A DNA stretch of 64,000 nt from Rugamonas rubra. Lineage in GTDB: Bacteria; Pseudomonadota; Gammaproteobacteria; Burkholderiales; Burkholderiaceae_D. The notes under the pieces are model-generated. The model was not told the origin of the DNA and did no database searches. It saw only the letters and a list, made by a program, of their open reading frames with translations. Within the stretch, counting starts at the first letter, position 1. Each line of letters starts with the position of its first letter. The stretch covers positions 62,001 through 126,000 of the forward strand of contig NZ_FOTW01000004.1 in the NCBI RefSeq assembly GCF_900114705.1. The letters run 5' to 3'. This document shows positions 1 through 9,910 of this stretch, piece by piece. A program made the position numbers and the translations under genes.

Positions 1-68
1 CGCAGCGGCAGCGCGATTTGCCGGCGCACGCCGGCGATCCAGCTACTCAGTCGGTTCTGTAGAAACAT
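1..68 (-). CDS. 5'-partial gene running off the left edge, possibly a cyclopropane-fatty-acyl-phospholipid synthase-type protein
   Basis: Only the first 22 codons are inside the window. An ATG at 66-68 on the minus strand is preceded, at 8-base spacing, by a strong GGGAGG ribosome binding site. The frame is open to the edge and reads MFLQNRLSSWIAGVRRQ followed by IALPLR. A short amphipathic N-terminus of this kind followed by a leucine/arginine strand resembles the start of betaproteobacterial Cfa-like SAM methyltransferases, but 22 residues cannot settle the family. It would lie downstream of the pdxH fusion in the same direction, 65 bases away. Confidence 0.4.
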   Translation of the reverse strand, partial: MFLQNRLSSWIAGVRRQIALPL

Positions 69-133
69 GCCGGCCTCCCGCATGGCGGCGCGCGCGGCGC
101 CGCCGGTGGATCAATGCGACCGGCCGTCCGTCC

Positions 134-1312
134 TTACGGTTGCAGGCGTTCGATCACCCAACTGCCGTCCTCCTGCCGCAGGTAGACGATGCGGTCGTGG
201 AAGCGCGAGCGGCGGCCCTGCCAGAACTCGATGCGCTCGGGCAGCAGGCGGTAGCCGCCCCAGTGCGCCGGCCTGACCGGCTGCGGGCCGCTGGCGGCGC
301 TGACGGCGTCGAAGTTGGCCTCCATCTGGGCGCGGCTGGCGACCGGCTCGCTCTGGTGCGAGGCGATCGCGCCGAGCTGGCTTTGCACCGGGCGGCTGTA
401 GAAGTACTTGTCGTTTTCCTCGTCGGAGGTCTTGACGACGCGGCCCTCGATGCGCACCTGGCGTTCCACCTCGCTCCAAAAGAATAGCAGAGCGGCGTGC
501 GGGTTGTCGCCCAGTTGGTGGCCCTTGTGGCTGTCGTAGTTGGTGTACCAGGTGAAGCCGCGGTGGTCGTATTGCTTGATCAGCAGGATGCGCGAGCTCG
601 GCTTGCCGTCGGCGCCGACGGTGGCCACGCTCATCGCGTTGGGTTCGTTGACCTGGGCCTTGATGGCCTCGTCGAACCACTTGGCGAACTGGGCGATCGG
701 GTCGGCCAGCACGTCGCTCTCCATCAGCGTGGCCTGGCTGTAGTCGAGCCGCAGGTTGGCCAGCGCCTCGCCGCTGGCCGGCGCCAGGCCGCGCCGCGCC
801 TGCATCGCCTTGCCCAGCTCGGCCATCTGCTCGGCGCTGAAGATGCGCTTGGCCATCGGTGCCAGATTGCCTTCCTCCTTGGCCATGTGGCCCTCGTAGG
901 CGGCGACGAAGCGTTGCACGTCGGCCGCCTCGAGGCGGCCCTCCATGCCGTTGGCGACGTCGTTGAGCTGGGCCTGCAGCACGGCCCAGTCGGCGTCCAT
1001 GCGGACGTGGTCGGCCAGGATTTCCGGCACCAGCGCCTCCAGCAGGTCGGCGTCGGCGTCGCGCGCGGTGGCCTGCAGCATCGGCATCAGGTTCTGCTCC
1101 TCGTCGGCGTGGTGCAGGTGGGCGGCGTGGTTGAAATACTTCAACACCGCCTGGGCGGCCTTCTGCGCCGCCGCGTCCGAGCCGTGCAGCGGTAGGTGGC
1201 CGAGCAGGTTGTTCAGGGTCAGCAACTGCTTGCGGATGCGGTCGTGGCAGTGTTTGAGGACGGCGATGGGCTGGTCAAAGCCGGGCGCGGTGTCAATCAG
1301 GGATTCGCTCAT
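134..1312 (-). CDS. pdxH: Hemerythrin-like domain fused to pyridoxamine 5'-phosphate oxidase (PdxH)
   Basis: This is a 392-residue protein in one unbroken frame. Residues 1-175 form a hemerythrin/HHE four-helix bundle with plausible iron ligands H21/H23, H65-H68 with E71, H102, and H142 with E146. Residues 185-392 match PdxH over its full length: LRLDYSQATL at the start, the FMN-binding stretch RILLIKQYD, then FYSRP, WGGYRLLPERIEFWQG and a C-terminal ERLQP. PdxH uses FMN and O2 to oxidise pyridoxine or pyridoxamine phosphate to pyridoxal phosphate and is normally about 215 residues, so the front half is an added domain. The hemerythrin half could bind O2 or sense oxygen, iron or NO for the oxidase, which is inference. 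The chosen ATG begins the HHE domain; upstream open frame is only a GC-rich extension. Confidence 0.9.
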   Translation of the reverse strand: MSESLIDTAPGFDQPIAVLKHCHDRIRKQLLTLNNLLGHLPLHGSDAAAQKAAQAVLKYFNHAAHLHHADEEQNLMPMLQATARDADADLLEALVPEILADHVRMDADWAVLQAQLNDVANGMEGRLEAADVQRFVAAYEGHMAKEEGNLAPMAKRIFSAEQMAELGKAMQARRGLAPASGEALANLRLDYSQATLMESDVLADPIAQFAKWFDEAIKAQVNEPNAMSVATVGADGKPSSRILLIKQYDHRGFTWYTNYDSHKGHQLGDNPHAALLFFWSEVERQVRIEGRVVKTSDEENDKYFYSRPVQSQLGAIASHQSEPVASRAQMEANFDAVSAASGPQPVRPAHWGGYRLLPERIEFWQGRRSRFHDRIVYLRQEDGSWVIERLQP

Positions 1313-1420
1313 GGGGGTTCTCGACAAAGTGGGTGGCGCGGACGGGCTGCCGTGGCCGGCGGAACCGGCAAAAAAACCATTGTAGAATAATCTCCCCGCC
1401 GCGTCCGTTAAAATGGCGGA

Positions 1421-2302
1421 ATGAAAATAACGGACATCAAGAATATGCCAGACAATGCCGACGATATCGACTTCGAACGCCGCTTCGGCGGCATCGGCCG
1501 GCTGTACGGCGCCGCCGCGCTGGCGCGCTTTCGCGGCGCCCACGTCTGCGTCGTCGGGGTCGGCGGCGTCGGCTCCTGGGTGGTCGAGGCGCTGGCGCGC
1601 AGCGCCATCGGCAAGCTCACGCTGATCGACCTGGACAACGTGGCCGAGTCGAACATCAACCGCCAGATCCAGGCCCTGAGCGGCACCATCGGCCAGGCCA
1701 AGGTGGCCGCGCTGGCCGAGCGCATCGCGCAGATCAACCCGGCCTGCCGGGTGCGCCAGATCGAGGACTTCGTCGAGCCCGACAACCTCGACCAGATGAT
1801 CGGCGGCCAGGGCTACGACTACGTGGTCGACGCGATCGACTCGGTCAAGGCGAAGACGGCGCTGCTGGCCTATTGCCGCGCCAAGTCGATTCCCCTGATC
1901 ATGATCGGCAGCGCCGGCGGCCAGACCGACCCGACCCAGATCGAGGTGCGCGACCTGTCGCGCACCGAGCAGGAGCCGATGCTGAAGAAGGTGCGCAAGC
2001 TGATGCGCACCCAATACGGCTTCCCGCGCGGGCTGAAGAACAAGTTCAACGTCGACGCGGTGTTCTCGATGGAGCGCCTGGTGATGCCGGAGAGCCCGGA
2101 GGTGTGCAGCGTCGACGCCGCGGGCGACGGCGAGGCCGACGGCGCCGCCAGCGCCGGCGTGACCGGCCTCAATTGCGCCGGCTTCGGCTCGGCGATGGTG
2201 GTCACCGCCACCTTCGGCATGGTGGCGGCCGGGCATCTGCTGCGCAAGCTGGCCGCCGAGGTGGCGCCGCAGCCGGCCGGGGCGCCGGCCGAGGCCGAAT
2301 AG
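1421..2302 (+). CDS. tcdA: tRNA threonylcarbamoyladenosine dehydratase TcdA
   Basis: This 293-residue E1/ThiF-like enzyme (also called CsdL or YgdL) uses ATP to cyclise t6A at position 37 of ANN-decoding tRNAs. Residues 46-52 carry the nucleotide-binding GVGGVGS, followed by the E1 signatures IDLDNVAESNINRQ and DYVVDAIDSVKAKTAL. The C-terminal half has the family pattern of CSVDAAGD and GFGSAMVVTATFG. The start is uncertain: ATG at 1421 gives the longest form and ATG at 1445 (MPDNADD) is equally possible, since neither has a good ribosome binding site. It is divergent from the pdxH fusion across about 110 bases and is the last native gene before the AT-rich defence cassette. Confidence 0.93.
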   Translation: MKITDIKNMPDNADDIDFERRFGGIGRLYGAAALARFRGAHVCVVGVGGVGSWVVEALARSAIGKLTLIDLDNVAESNINRQIQALSGTIGQAKVAALAERIAQINPACRVRQIEDFVEPDNLDQMIGGQGYDYVVDAIDSVKAKTALLAYCRAKSIPLIMIGSAGGQTDPTQIEVRDLSRTEQEPMLKKVRKLMRTQYGFPRGLKNKFNVDAVFSMERLVMPESPEVCSVDAAGDGEADGAASAGVTGLNCAGFGSAMVVTATFGMVAAGHLLRKLAAEVAPQPAGAPAEAE

Positions 2303-2591
2303 GGCTGATCGAACTTTCGCCGCGCCTGTCGCGGCATGAGGGGTATTGAGTGTTACTCCACAGCCGACCGCTGTGTCAGACCGGGGTGTCGGGCCCCGCG
2401 CGGAGTATGCCCCTCCCCTGACCAAAAAATCATCCCGAAGCAGCGCGCTAAGCTAAGCTTCATGGCGTGAGAAGTTCTATACAATGTTATTGGTCATAAT
2501 TAGCGTCTACATTTGCCCCCATTGCTGCCGAACAAGGGGGGGCTGGCAGTCGACGGAGATGGCTTACAGAATATAAAAAAGAGAGATGCCA
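2303..2591. other. Intergenic left flank of the AT-rich defence cassette
   Basis: These 289 bases hold no convincing gene. The first hundred are GC-rich like the chromosome. From about 2425 the composition becomes AT-rich, marking the left edge of the acquired segment. I see no tRNA, integrase or direct repeat that would define an attachment site. The helicase ribosome binding site (GAGAG) ends at 2585. Confidence 0.5.
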
Positions 2592-4667
2592 ATGAAATAC
2601 GATCATGAGCGCGCCGTCGCATTACTTAGAGTTGGAGCCGCACGGCCCAACGCAGACTTTCGCGAGGGACAGTCCGAAGCGATCCGACATTTGGTCGAAG
2701 GACAGGGGCGGTTACTTGTTATACAAAAGACTGGTTGGGGGAAAAGTTTCGTATATTTCATTGCTGCAAAACTGTTACGTGAGCAAGGAGGTGGTCCGAC
2801 TTTGTTAATTTCACCTCTCCTTTCCCTCATGCGCAACCAGGTTGCTGCGGCTCAAGCAATGGGGGTGTCGGCAGTTGCCATTCACTCTGATAATGTAGAT
2901 GAGTGGGAAGATATCATCGCGCAGTTAAGGCGAGATGAAGTGGATGTGCTGATTATTTCACCCGAGAGGCTAGCAAATGCGCGATTTAACGAAGAGGTGC
3001 TCTCCGAGTTGGCCGGCCGAATATCGTTGTTGGTAGTTGACGAGGCACATTGCATTTCAGACTGGGGACATGATTTCCGTCCTCAATACCGATTGCTTGA
3101 AAGAATTGTCAAGTCACTTCCGAAAAATTTGCGCCTTCTAGCTACTACCGCAACGGCGAACAACAGGGTGATGGGCGACCTGATTAATATTCTGGGGCCA
3201 GATCTTGCAACATTAAAGGGCGACCTTAGTCGCCCATCACTCTCGCTTCAAACAATTAAACTGCCGACTCAAGCTGAACGTATGGCTTGGATTGGGGAGC
3301 AACTTAGTCAAATAGCTGGTAGTGGAATTATTTATACACTAACAGTGCGTGATGCACTGCAACTGACTGCATGGCTGAAAAGCCTTGGCCACAATGTCGC
3401 TTGCTACACCGGCGCAACTGAGGATCGTCCTGCATTGGAAGATGCTCTGCTCAATAATCAAGTGAAAGCACTGGTTGCTACTACCGCGTTAGGTATGGGG
3501 TACGATAAACCAGACTTGGCTTTCGTCTTTCACTTTCAAATGCCTGCATCAGTTGTCGCGTACTATCAGCAGGTAGGACGGGCTGGGCGCGCGCTTGATA
3601 GCGCATATGGAGTCTTGCTTAGCGGTACTGAGGAGTTGGAAATAGCAGAATGGTTTATCGGTAGTGCGTTTCCTACAAAAGATGAAGTTGAGCTGCTGCT
3701 TAATGCACTTGCGGATGCGCCACATGGCCTTTCAGTTCCAGAGCTTTTAGGCGTTGTAAATATTAGTCAAGCACGAATCAATAAAGCGTTAGACCTTTTG
3801 AAGCTAGAGTCCCCAGCTCCTATCGCTAAGGCGGGAAGCAAATGGACTCTGACGGCGGCTACGCTCGGTGATTCGTTTTGGGATCGTACCGAACGACTGA
3901 CGGCTTTGCGTCGGGACGAGCTTAAAGAGATGCGTCGTTACGTGGAGTTGCCGTACGGCGCTCACATGGACTATCTGATAGCGGCTCTTGATGGAAATGT
4001 GTCCATGGCGAAGCCTGCCTTGCTTCCTCAGCTTACAACGTTCGTCGATCCAGCCTCAATTCATGCCGCCATTGCATTTCTTAAGCGAAGCAATTTACCA
4101 ATTCAGCCAAGAATGAAATGGCCAACTGGAGGTTTGCCAAGTTTTGGTGTCAAAGGGAATATCCCAGAGGTGCACCGAGCAAATGTTGGCATTAGTCTTT
4201 CAATGTGGGGGGATGCGGGTTGGGGGAAATTGGTCAAAGCAGATCGCTATAATGCCCAGTATTTCAGCGAGGAACTAGTAGAGGCTTGTGCTGTGATGTT
4301 TGAGAAATGGTCACCGCAGCCAGCGCCGACCTGGGTTACGGCGACTCCCTCACTCAGACATCCTAACTTGGTCCCTAGCTTTGCCGAGCGCCTTGCGTTG
4401 AGGCTGGGATTGCCATATCGCCAAGCACTTTTAAAGATTTTACATACCAAAGAGCAAAAAATTATGGCGAATAGTTCGCAGCAGGCTTTAAATCTTGATG
4501 GGGCGTTAGCAGTAAACCCAGATATGGTTTTAGCTGGTCCGGTTCTGTTGGTCGACGACATTGTTAACTCGCGTTGGACGGTTACAGTCGCCGCTATGCT
4601 GCTCCGAAAACATGGTAGTGGAGAGGTTTGGCCATTAGCTCTTGCTCAATCTAGCGCTGAAGAATGA
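2592..4667 (+). CDS. RecQ-like DEAH helicase with C-terminal phosphoribosyltransferase domain (PsyrT/RqlH-like toxin/effector)
   Basis: This is a 691-residue protein. The N-terminal half is a RecQ-type superfamily 2 helicase: Walker A TGWGKS at 47-52, DEAH at 150-153, the RecQ aromatic loop [19 protein letters not shown] at 184-189, and motif [10 protein letters not shown] at 326-333. The last 150 residues form a ComF-like PRTase domain ending in [13 protein letters not shown] (about 651-663), the acidic PRPP-binding loop. This helicase–PRTase architecture, followed by a DprA-like gene, is that of PsyrTA/RqlHI phage-defence toxin–antitoxin systems. ATG at 2592 has GAGAG at 6-base spacing; ATG at 2586 lies right against that motif. 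Composition is foreign: 37% GC in the 60 bases from 4441, counted by hand. The target and reaction of the PRTase are not known from sequence. Confidence 0.85.
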   Translation: MKYDHERAVALLRVGAARPNADFREGQSEAIRHLVEGQGRLLVIQKTGWGKSFVYFIAAKLLREQGGGPTLLISPLLSLMRNQVAAAQAMGVSAVAIHSDNVDEWEDIIAQLRRDEVDVLIISPERLANARFNEEVLSELAGRISLLVVDEAHCISDWGHDFRPQYRLLERIVKSLPKNLRLLATTATANNRVMGDLINILGPDLATLKGDLSRPSLSLQTIKLPTQAERMAWIGEQLSQIAGSGIIYTLTVRDALQLTAWLKSLGHNVACYTGATEDRPALEDALLNNQVKALVATTALGMGYDKPDLAFVFHFQMPASVVAYYQQVGRAGRALDSAYGVLLSGTEELEIAEWFIGSAFPTKDEVELLLNALADAPHGLSVPELLGVVNISQARINKALDLLKLESPAPIAKAGSKWTLTAATLGDSFWDRTERLTALRRDELKEMRRYVELPYGAHMDYLIAALDGNVSMAKPALLPQLTTFVDPASIHAAIAFLKRSNLPIQPRMKWPTGGLPSFGVKGNIPEVHRANVGISLSMWGDAGWGKLVKADRYNAQYFSEELVEACAVMFEKWSPQPAPTWVTATPSLRHPNLVPSFAERLALRLGLPYRQALLKILHTKEQKIMANSSQQALNLDGALAVNPDMVLAGPVLLVDDIVNSRWTVTVAAMLLRKHGSGEVWPLALAQSSAEE

Positions 4668-5986
4668 TACCTAGTCTATCCCCCAATACGCAGGCTATCC
4701 TGCTATTAACTGCGCCGCTAAAAGTTGGAGCTTCGCAGTCACGCGCGCCTCTATTGACGCCAAAGGAATACAAGGCGCTAGCCTTGATATTACGTGACCT
4801 AAAGCGTCAGCCGGCAGATTTGCTATCATTCGAAGGCGTAGAGCTAGCTAGCGAATGTTCAACAGTCGTTGAAAAAGAGCGAATTCGAGAGCTACTTGCC
4901 CGAGGATTTCTATTAAGTCAGGCATTAGAGCAGTGGCGAGCAAGAGCAATATGGGTTATCAGCCGCGCTGACTCAACATACCCTAGCCGACTCAAGGCAC
5001 GTATGCGTGCGGATGCGCCCCCATTGCTGTATGGCTGTGGAAGTATTTCGCTGTTGGAGACTGGTGGACTTGCAGTTGTCGGTCCTCGGAAAGTCGGAAA
5101 TTCGGAAATTGAGTATGCGAGAATGGTAGGAAAACTTGCTGCGCAGGCTGGCAAGCCCATTGTTTCTGGCGGTGCTAAAGGTGTTGACCAAGCTGCGATG
5201 CAAGGAGTTCTTGAGGCTGGTGGCTATGGCTGCGAAGTGCATGCGGAAGATTTGTTTAAGGCGTCTATAGATCGTTCTTACAGAGATGCCTTGATGTCGG
5301 AAAGGTTGCTTCTCATATCACCATACGATCCTAGCTCTAGCTTCAGTGTTGGTCATGCCATGCAAAGGAATAAACTAATTTATGCAATGGCGGATGCCGC
5401 ACTAGTAGTCAACTCGGATCTGAACGCAGGTGGAACTTGGGCAGGGGCGAGTGAACAGCTTGAGAAATTCCATTTCGTTCCTGTGTTTGTTCGTTCCCAA
5501 GGCCAGCCATCTCTTGGGCTTAGTGCCCTTCAGGAACGAGGTGCCATTTCCTGGCCTGAACCTCAAGATGTACTCAGCTTTAAAAATATATTTGAGAAAT
5601 TAGATGTTTTTAGGAAAAAGGAAGTTCACCTTTCGAGTTCCGAATTAGTGAATGACCTATTCGCAAATCCACCCCAATCCAAAGAATTAGATACCGTTGG
5701 TGCAGCGAGACTGTCAGTAAAGAGAGGCGATAGAGTGGACGTGAGTTCGACGACAACAGCCACTCTAGGAGGCACTGAGTTTGCGACTCATGTAGCCGCA
5801 GATACTTTATTCAACTTTGTAAGAGATCTGTTGTTAAATGTTGAAGATGCAACACTTTCTGAGCTAGAAGTTGCTGAGGCACTAGACGTAATGCCAGCCC
5901 AAGCGCGCTGTTGGCTTGAGCGCCTCGCAAATGAAGGTACTTTGGTCAAACATGGACAAGGAACCTATAAGGGAGCGAAGCTATAG
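4664..5986 (+). CDS. DprA/Smf-family SLOG-fold protein with C-terminal winged helix (PsyrA/RqlI-like antitoxin)
   Basis: This 440-residue protein overlaps the helicase stop by ATGA, so the two are translationally coupled. A helical N-terminal region (about 30-100) precedes a Rossmann-like DprA core (about 100-300) with [18 protein letters not shown] and the nucleotide-binding [14 protein letters not shown] at about 135-180. Residues 395-440 look like the DprA C-terminal winged helix, with [16 protein letters not shown] and a final [13 protein letters not shown]. True DprA loads RecA on incoming DNA during transformation. The fixed pairing with a PRTase helicase and the AT-rich composition instead point to the antitoxin or sensor half of a PsyrTA/RqlHI-type defence pair. 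It is unlikely to be the housekeeping dprA, which would be expected elsewhere next to topA or def. Confidence 0.82.
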   Translation: MIPSLSPNTQAILLLTAPLKVGASQSRAPLLTPKEYKALALILRDLKRQPADLLSFEGVELASECSTVVEKERIRELLARGFLLSQALEQWRARAIWVISRADSTYPSRLKARMRADAPPLLYGCGSISLLETGGLAVVGPRKVGNSEIEYARMVGKLAAQAGKPIVSGGAKGVDQAAMQGVLEAGGYGCEVHAEDLFKASIDRSYRDALMSERLLLISPYDPSSSFSVGHAMQRNKLIYAMADAALVVNSDLNAGGTWAGASEQLEKFHFVPVFVRSQGQPSLGLSALQERGAISWPEPQDVLSFKNIFEKLDVFRKKEVHLSSSELVNDLFANPPQSKELDTVGAARLSVKRGDRVDVSSTTTATLGGTEFATHVAADTLFNFVRDLLLNVEDATLSELEVAEALDVMPAQARCWLERLANEGTLVKHGQGTYKGAKL

Positions 5987-6064
5987 GAATAGTTCTATTC
6001 TTGGCTCAAACTTAGGATTGTCCGATACGCCTGGGCGGCTGTACGACGGAGTAATTGGTGTGCG

Positions 6065-6580
6065 TCAGAAGGCGCGTTCGGCCAGCGTGCGGTACAGGCC
6101 GTCGGCGGCGCCGGAGGCCAGCAGCGCGATGCGGCCGACCCGCCAGTCGAGCGGCGCGAAGGCCGCGTCCGCCGTCGGCGCCGCCGCCTGGCGCGCCAGC
6201 GTCACGTGGGGGCGGAAGCCGGCGTGGCTGTCCGGCGCGAAGCCGGCCTGTTGCAGCGCCGCCATCAGCCGCGCCTGCAGGTCGAGCAGCGCGGCCGGCG
6301 GCCGCGTCATGCCGGCCCAGGCGATGCGCGGACCGGTGAAATAGCCCAGAGTATCGACGCGCAAGGCCAACGGCGGCAGCGCCAGCCGCGCCAGGATCCG
6401 CTCCAGCGGCGCCACGGCGGCGCCCGGCTGGCGGCCGAGGAAGGCCAGCGTCAGGTGCAGGTTTTCCAGCGGCACGGCGCGGCCGGGCGCCAGCGGCTGC
6501 AGCCGCGCCAGCGCGGCGCGCGTGGCGGCGTCGGGCAGGAGGGCGAAAAAAAGCCGCTGGGCGGCGTCGGTCTGGCTCAT
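6065..6580 (-). CDS. thpR: RNA 2',3'-cyclic phosphodiesterase / 2'-5' RNA ligase (ThpR, LigT)
   Basis: This 171-residue protein of the 2H phosphoesterase superfamily has its two catalytic HxT motifs at H42-L-T44 (in LHLTLAF) and H125-V-T127 (in RPHVTLAR), each in the expected half of the protein. The family opens 2',3'-cyclic phosphates on RNA and can join tRNA halves by a 2'-5' bond in vitro; its physiological role is unclear. GC content is back to the chromosomal level, so the acquired segment ends between 5986 and 6065. It converges on the DprA-like gene and is divergent from the FKBP gene. Confidence 0.9.
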   Translation of the reverse strand: MSQTDAAQRLFFALLPDAATRAALARLQPLAPGRAVPLENLHLTLAFLGRQPGAAVAPLERILARLALPPLALRVDTLGYFTGPRIAWAGMTRPPAALLDLQARLMAALQQAGFAPDSHAGFRPHVTLARQAAAPTADAAFAPLDWRVGRIALLASGAADGLYRTLAERAF

Positions 6581-6668
6581 TTCGTATCGGGCTTTTGCTA
6601 TGATTGGGCCGCGCTTTGTCCGCCACGGGCGGACGGAGATAGTCTACAACTCGTCGAAAGATTACATT

Positions 6669-7286
6669 ATGAAGCCTTGCTCCGTTTTATGCGCCGCGCT
6701 GCTGGCGCTGGCCGCCAACTCCGTCCAGGCCGCCCCGGCCGACCAGACCGACCCGTCCGCGCCGCCCGCCAAGGCGGCCCAGCCGGCCAAAGCCGCCAAG
6801 CCGGCCAAGCCGGCCAAGGCGGTTGAAGGCGCGCCGGCCGCGTCGGCCGCAGCTGCCGCCCCGGCGGCGTCCGCCGAGGCGGCGCCCGCCGCCGCGCCCG
6901 TGCTGGCCGGCTCGGCCGCGCCCGGCCCCGAGGCCGACCGCCTGATCATCACCGACCTCAAGGTCGGCGGCGGCAAGGAGGCGCTGACCGGCAGCAACGT
7001 GGTGGTGCACTACACCGGCTGGTTGTACCGTCCCATGGGCAAGAATTGGCACGGCAATAAGTTCGACTCCTCGCGCGACCCGGGCCGCGAGCCCTTCGTC
7101 TTCCCGCTCGGCGGCGGCAAGGTCATCAAGGGTTGGGACCAGGGCGTGGCCGGCATGAAGGTGGGCGGCAAGCGCACCCTGATCATCCCCGGCGAGCTGG
7201 CCTACGGCTCGCGCGGTGCGCCCGGCGGCGCGATTCCGCCGAACTCGGCGCTGATCTTCGACGTGGAATTGCTCGACGTCAAGTAA
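6669..7286 (+). CDS. Secreted FKBP-type peptidyl-prolyl cis-trans isomerase
   Basis: The 205-residue product begins with a signal peptide (about 1-22, ending NSVQA) and a low-complexity linker of Ala, Pro and Lys repeats (about 23-90). A single FKBP domain (about 93-205) follows, with [47 protein letters not shown] and [16 protein letters not shown]. FKBPs speed up proline isomerisation during folding. The signal peptide puts this one in the periplasm, and the linker could span peptidoglycan or tether the domain away from a membrane. ATG at 6669 is chosen because the signal peptide starts there; the longer upstream frame crosses the promoter region. Confidence 0.93.
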   Translation: MKPCSVLCAALLALAANSVQAAPADQTDPSAPPAKAAQPAKAAKPAKPAKAVEGAPAASAAAAAPAASAEAAPAAAPVLAGSAAPGPEADRLIITDLKVGGGKEALTGSNVVVHYTGWLYRPMGKNWHGNKFDSSRDPGREPFVFPLGGGKVIKGWDQGVAGMKVGGKRTLIIPGELAYGSRGAPGGAIPPNSALIFDVELLDVK

Positions 7287-7395
7287 GCCCGTCACGCCGC
7301 CGCCACGCCGGCGGCGGCCCCCTGCGCGGGGAGGGAAAAACGCGGTAGACTGGCTGTGCAAGCCTTCCATCGACTTTCCCGCGCGGAGAACCACC

Positions 7396-8328
<933 letters not shown>

Positions 8329-8336
8329 GCGTCGTC

Positions 8337-9422
8337 CTAGTGGGCGTGGCCGTGGCCGGCCGGCGCGGCCGGCGGCGGCTCGCTCAGGCAGCAGGCGTGG
8401 CTGGTGGTGCCGCGCTCGATCTGCAAGGTGCTGTGGTGGATGGCGAACTCCTCCTTCAAACGCAGGCCGATGCGGTCGACGATCTCGTCGCCGGGATGGC
8501 CGTCGGGCATCACCAGGTGGGCCGTCAGCGCCGTCTCGGTGGTGCTCATCGCCCAGATGTGCAGGTCGTGCACGCCGGCCACGCCGGCGTGTTCGCGCAG
8601 GAACCGCTCGACCGAGGGCGCGTCGACATTGTCCGGCACGGCCGCCAGCACCATGCGCAGCGACTCGCGCAGCAGCGACCAGGTGCTCCAGACGATCAGC
8701 GCGACGATGGCCATGCTGACCAGCGGGTCGAGCCAGCTCCAACCGGTCGCCATCACCACCAGGCCGGCCACCAGCACGCCGAGCGAGATGGCGGCGTCGG
8801 CCGCCATGTGCAGGTAGGCGCCGCGGATGTTGATGTCGCCCTTGCTGCCGGCCAGGAACAGCCAGGCCGAGAAGCCGTTGATGGCGATGCCGACCGCCGC
8901 CACCAGCGACACCGTCAGGCCGGCCACCGGGTTCGGCTGCAGCAGTTGTTGCACCGCCTCCCAGGCGATGGCGCCGCAGGCGGCCATCAGCAGCATGGCG
9001 TTGAACAGCGCCGCCAGCATCGAGCTGCCGCGCAGGCCGTAGGTGTAGCGCCGGTTCGGCGCGCGCTTGGCCAGAATGGCCGCGCCCCAGGCCAGCATCA
9101 GGCCCAGCACGTCGGACAGGTTGTGGCCGGCGTCGGCCATCAGCGCGGTGGAGTTGGCGATGAAGCCGTAGCTGAACTCGACGCCGACGAACACCGTGTT
9201 GAGCACGATGGCGATGGCGAAGGCGCGGCCGTGGCTGTTCGGGTCGCCGTGGTGGTGGTGGCCGTGGCCGTGCGCGTGGCCGTGGTCGTGTCCACAAGCC
9301 TTGGCGGCCGGCTTGGCCTGGCCGGCGGCCGGCCGGCCGTGCTGGTGGTCATGGCCGTCGTCGTGGCCGTGCTGGTGCGGGTGGTCGTGGCCGTGGTCCG
9401 GCCCGTGTGGCTGCTTGTTCAT
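8337..9422 (-). CDS. Cation diffusion facilitator (CDF) heavy-metal exporter, CzcD/ZitB-like
   Basis: The 361-residue product has a cytoplasmic N-terminus very rich in histidine and aspartate (about residues 1-60, HGHDDGHDHQHG and HGHAHGHGHHHH), typical of zinc-loading tails. Six membrane helices follow. The first metal-site helix is followed by SNSTALMADAGHNLSD (HxxxD type) and a later helix has AYLHMAADAAISLG. The C-terminal domain ends in another His-rich tail (PAGHGHAH). CDF proteins export Zn2+, Co2+ or Cd2+ in exchange for protons. The start overlaps the stop of the ArsR-type regulator by ATGA, so regulator and pump form one operon. Confidence 0.93.
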   Translation of the reverse strand: MNKQPHGPDHGHDHPHQHGHDDGHDHQHGRPAAGQAKPAAKACGHDHGHAHGHGHHHHGDPNSHGRAFAIAIVLNTVFVGVEFSYGFIANSTALMADAGHNLSDVLGLMLAWGAAILAKRAPNRRYTYGLRGSSMLAALFNAMLLMAACGAIAWEAVQQLLQPNPVAGLTVSLVAAVGIAINGFSAWLFLAGSKGDINIRGAYLHMAADAAISLGVLVAGLVVMATGWSWLDPLVSMAIVALIVWSTWSLLRESLRMVLAAVPDNVDAPSVERFLREHAGVAGVHDLHIWAMSTTETALTAHLVMPDGHPGDEIVDRIGLRLKEEFAIHHSTLQIERGTTSHACCLSEPPPAAPAGHGHAH

Positions 9423-9736
9423 GCGTCGTTTCCGCTGGAGGGTTCGGCGATATGCTCGAGCATGTCGCTGAGGACGCCGCTGATGTGGGCATCGGCGGCA
9501 CTGTAGAAGACCTGCTTGCCGTGGCGCTCGGACTTGACGATGCGGGCGGCGCGCAGCAGGCGCAGGTGGTGGCTGACCAGCGAGCTGCTCAGTTGCAGGC
9601 CGCCGGCGATGTCGCTGACGGCGATCGGCGTGTGCAGGCAGCTCAGCACGATGCGCAGCCGCGTCGGGTCGCCCAGCAGGTGGAATAGATCGGCCAGTTG
9701 GGCGATGGCGGGGTCGGATTCGGGATAGGATGTCAT
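9419..9736 (-). CDS. ArsR/SmtB-family metal-responsive repressor with alpha-5 zinc site
   Basis: This 105-residue winged-helix repressor has its recognition helix around SSSLVSHHLRLLRAARIV. Near the C-terminus, D82-x-H84, H95 and E98 (in DAHISGVLSDMLEHIAE) reproduce the spacing of the SmtB/CzrA alpha-5 zinc ligands (D, H, H, E/H). It is therefore predicted to release DNA on binding zinc or a similar ion, not arsenic. ATG at 9736 is chosen. ATG at 9745 would add three residues but lies inside the operator; neither has a clear ribosome binding site, so the transcript may be nearly leaderless. It is co-transcribed with the CDF exporter. Confidence 0.9.
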   Translation of the reverse strand: MTSYPESDPAIAQLADLFHLLGDPTRLRIVLSCLHTPIAVSDIAGGLQLSSSLVSHHLRLLRAARIVKSERHGKQVFYSAADAHISGVLSDMLEHIAEPSSGNDA

Positions 9737-9738
9737 AG

Positions 9739-9768
9739 CTAACATGTGAATAGGTGTTCACATGTTAG
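9739..9768. promoter_or_regulatory. Predicted SmtB/CzrA-type operator (12-6-12 perfect inverted repeat)
   Basis: CTAACATGTGAA, six bases (TAGGTG), then TTCACATGTTAG forms a perfect inverted repeat with 12-base arms. Its centre is TGAA-N6-TTCA, the core I associate with zinc-sensing ArsR-family operators. It overlaps the 5' end of the repressor gene, as expected for autoregulation. Confidence 0.75.
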
Positions 9769-9834
9769 TCATGTTTTCGGGTTTCCGCAAGAAAAAGGTT
9801 TGGCCCGGGGCGACGGCCTTACCCCGCAAGCGAA

Positions 9835-9864
9835 GGGGTCTGACCCCGTGCGGGGTCAGACCCC
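9835..9864. repeat. Dispersed palindrome, copy A (13-4-13)
   Basis: GGGGTCTGACCCC, GTGC, then GGGGTCAGACCCC. The two 13-base arms are exact reverse complements, so the transcript would fold into a strong hairpin. Three more copies with A/T in place of the outer G/C occur at 40841, 43064 and 55258. This copy sits downstream of the TraM-like gene and may double as its terminator. Confidence 0.85.
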
Positions 9865-9910
9865 GTGGCGTAGCGTAGTGCGGGGTGGAGAACGCCGGCG
9901 CCGGGGGCGT

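Noticed and set aside
2374..2400. Possible fifth GGGTCAGACCC palindrome upstream of the defence cassette
   Set aside because: Only GTCAGACC and a poor mirror are present; the arms do not pair, so it is not counted with the four clear copies.
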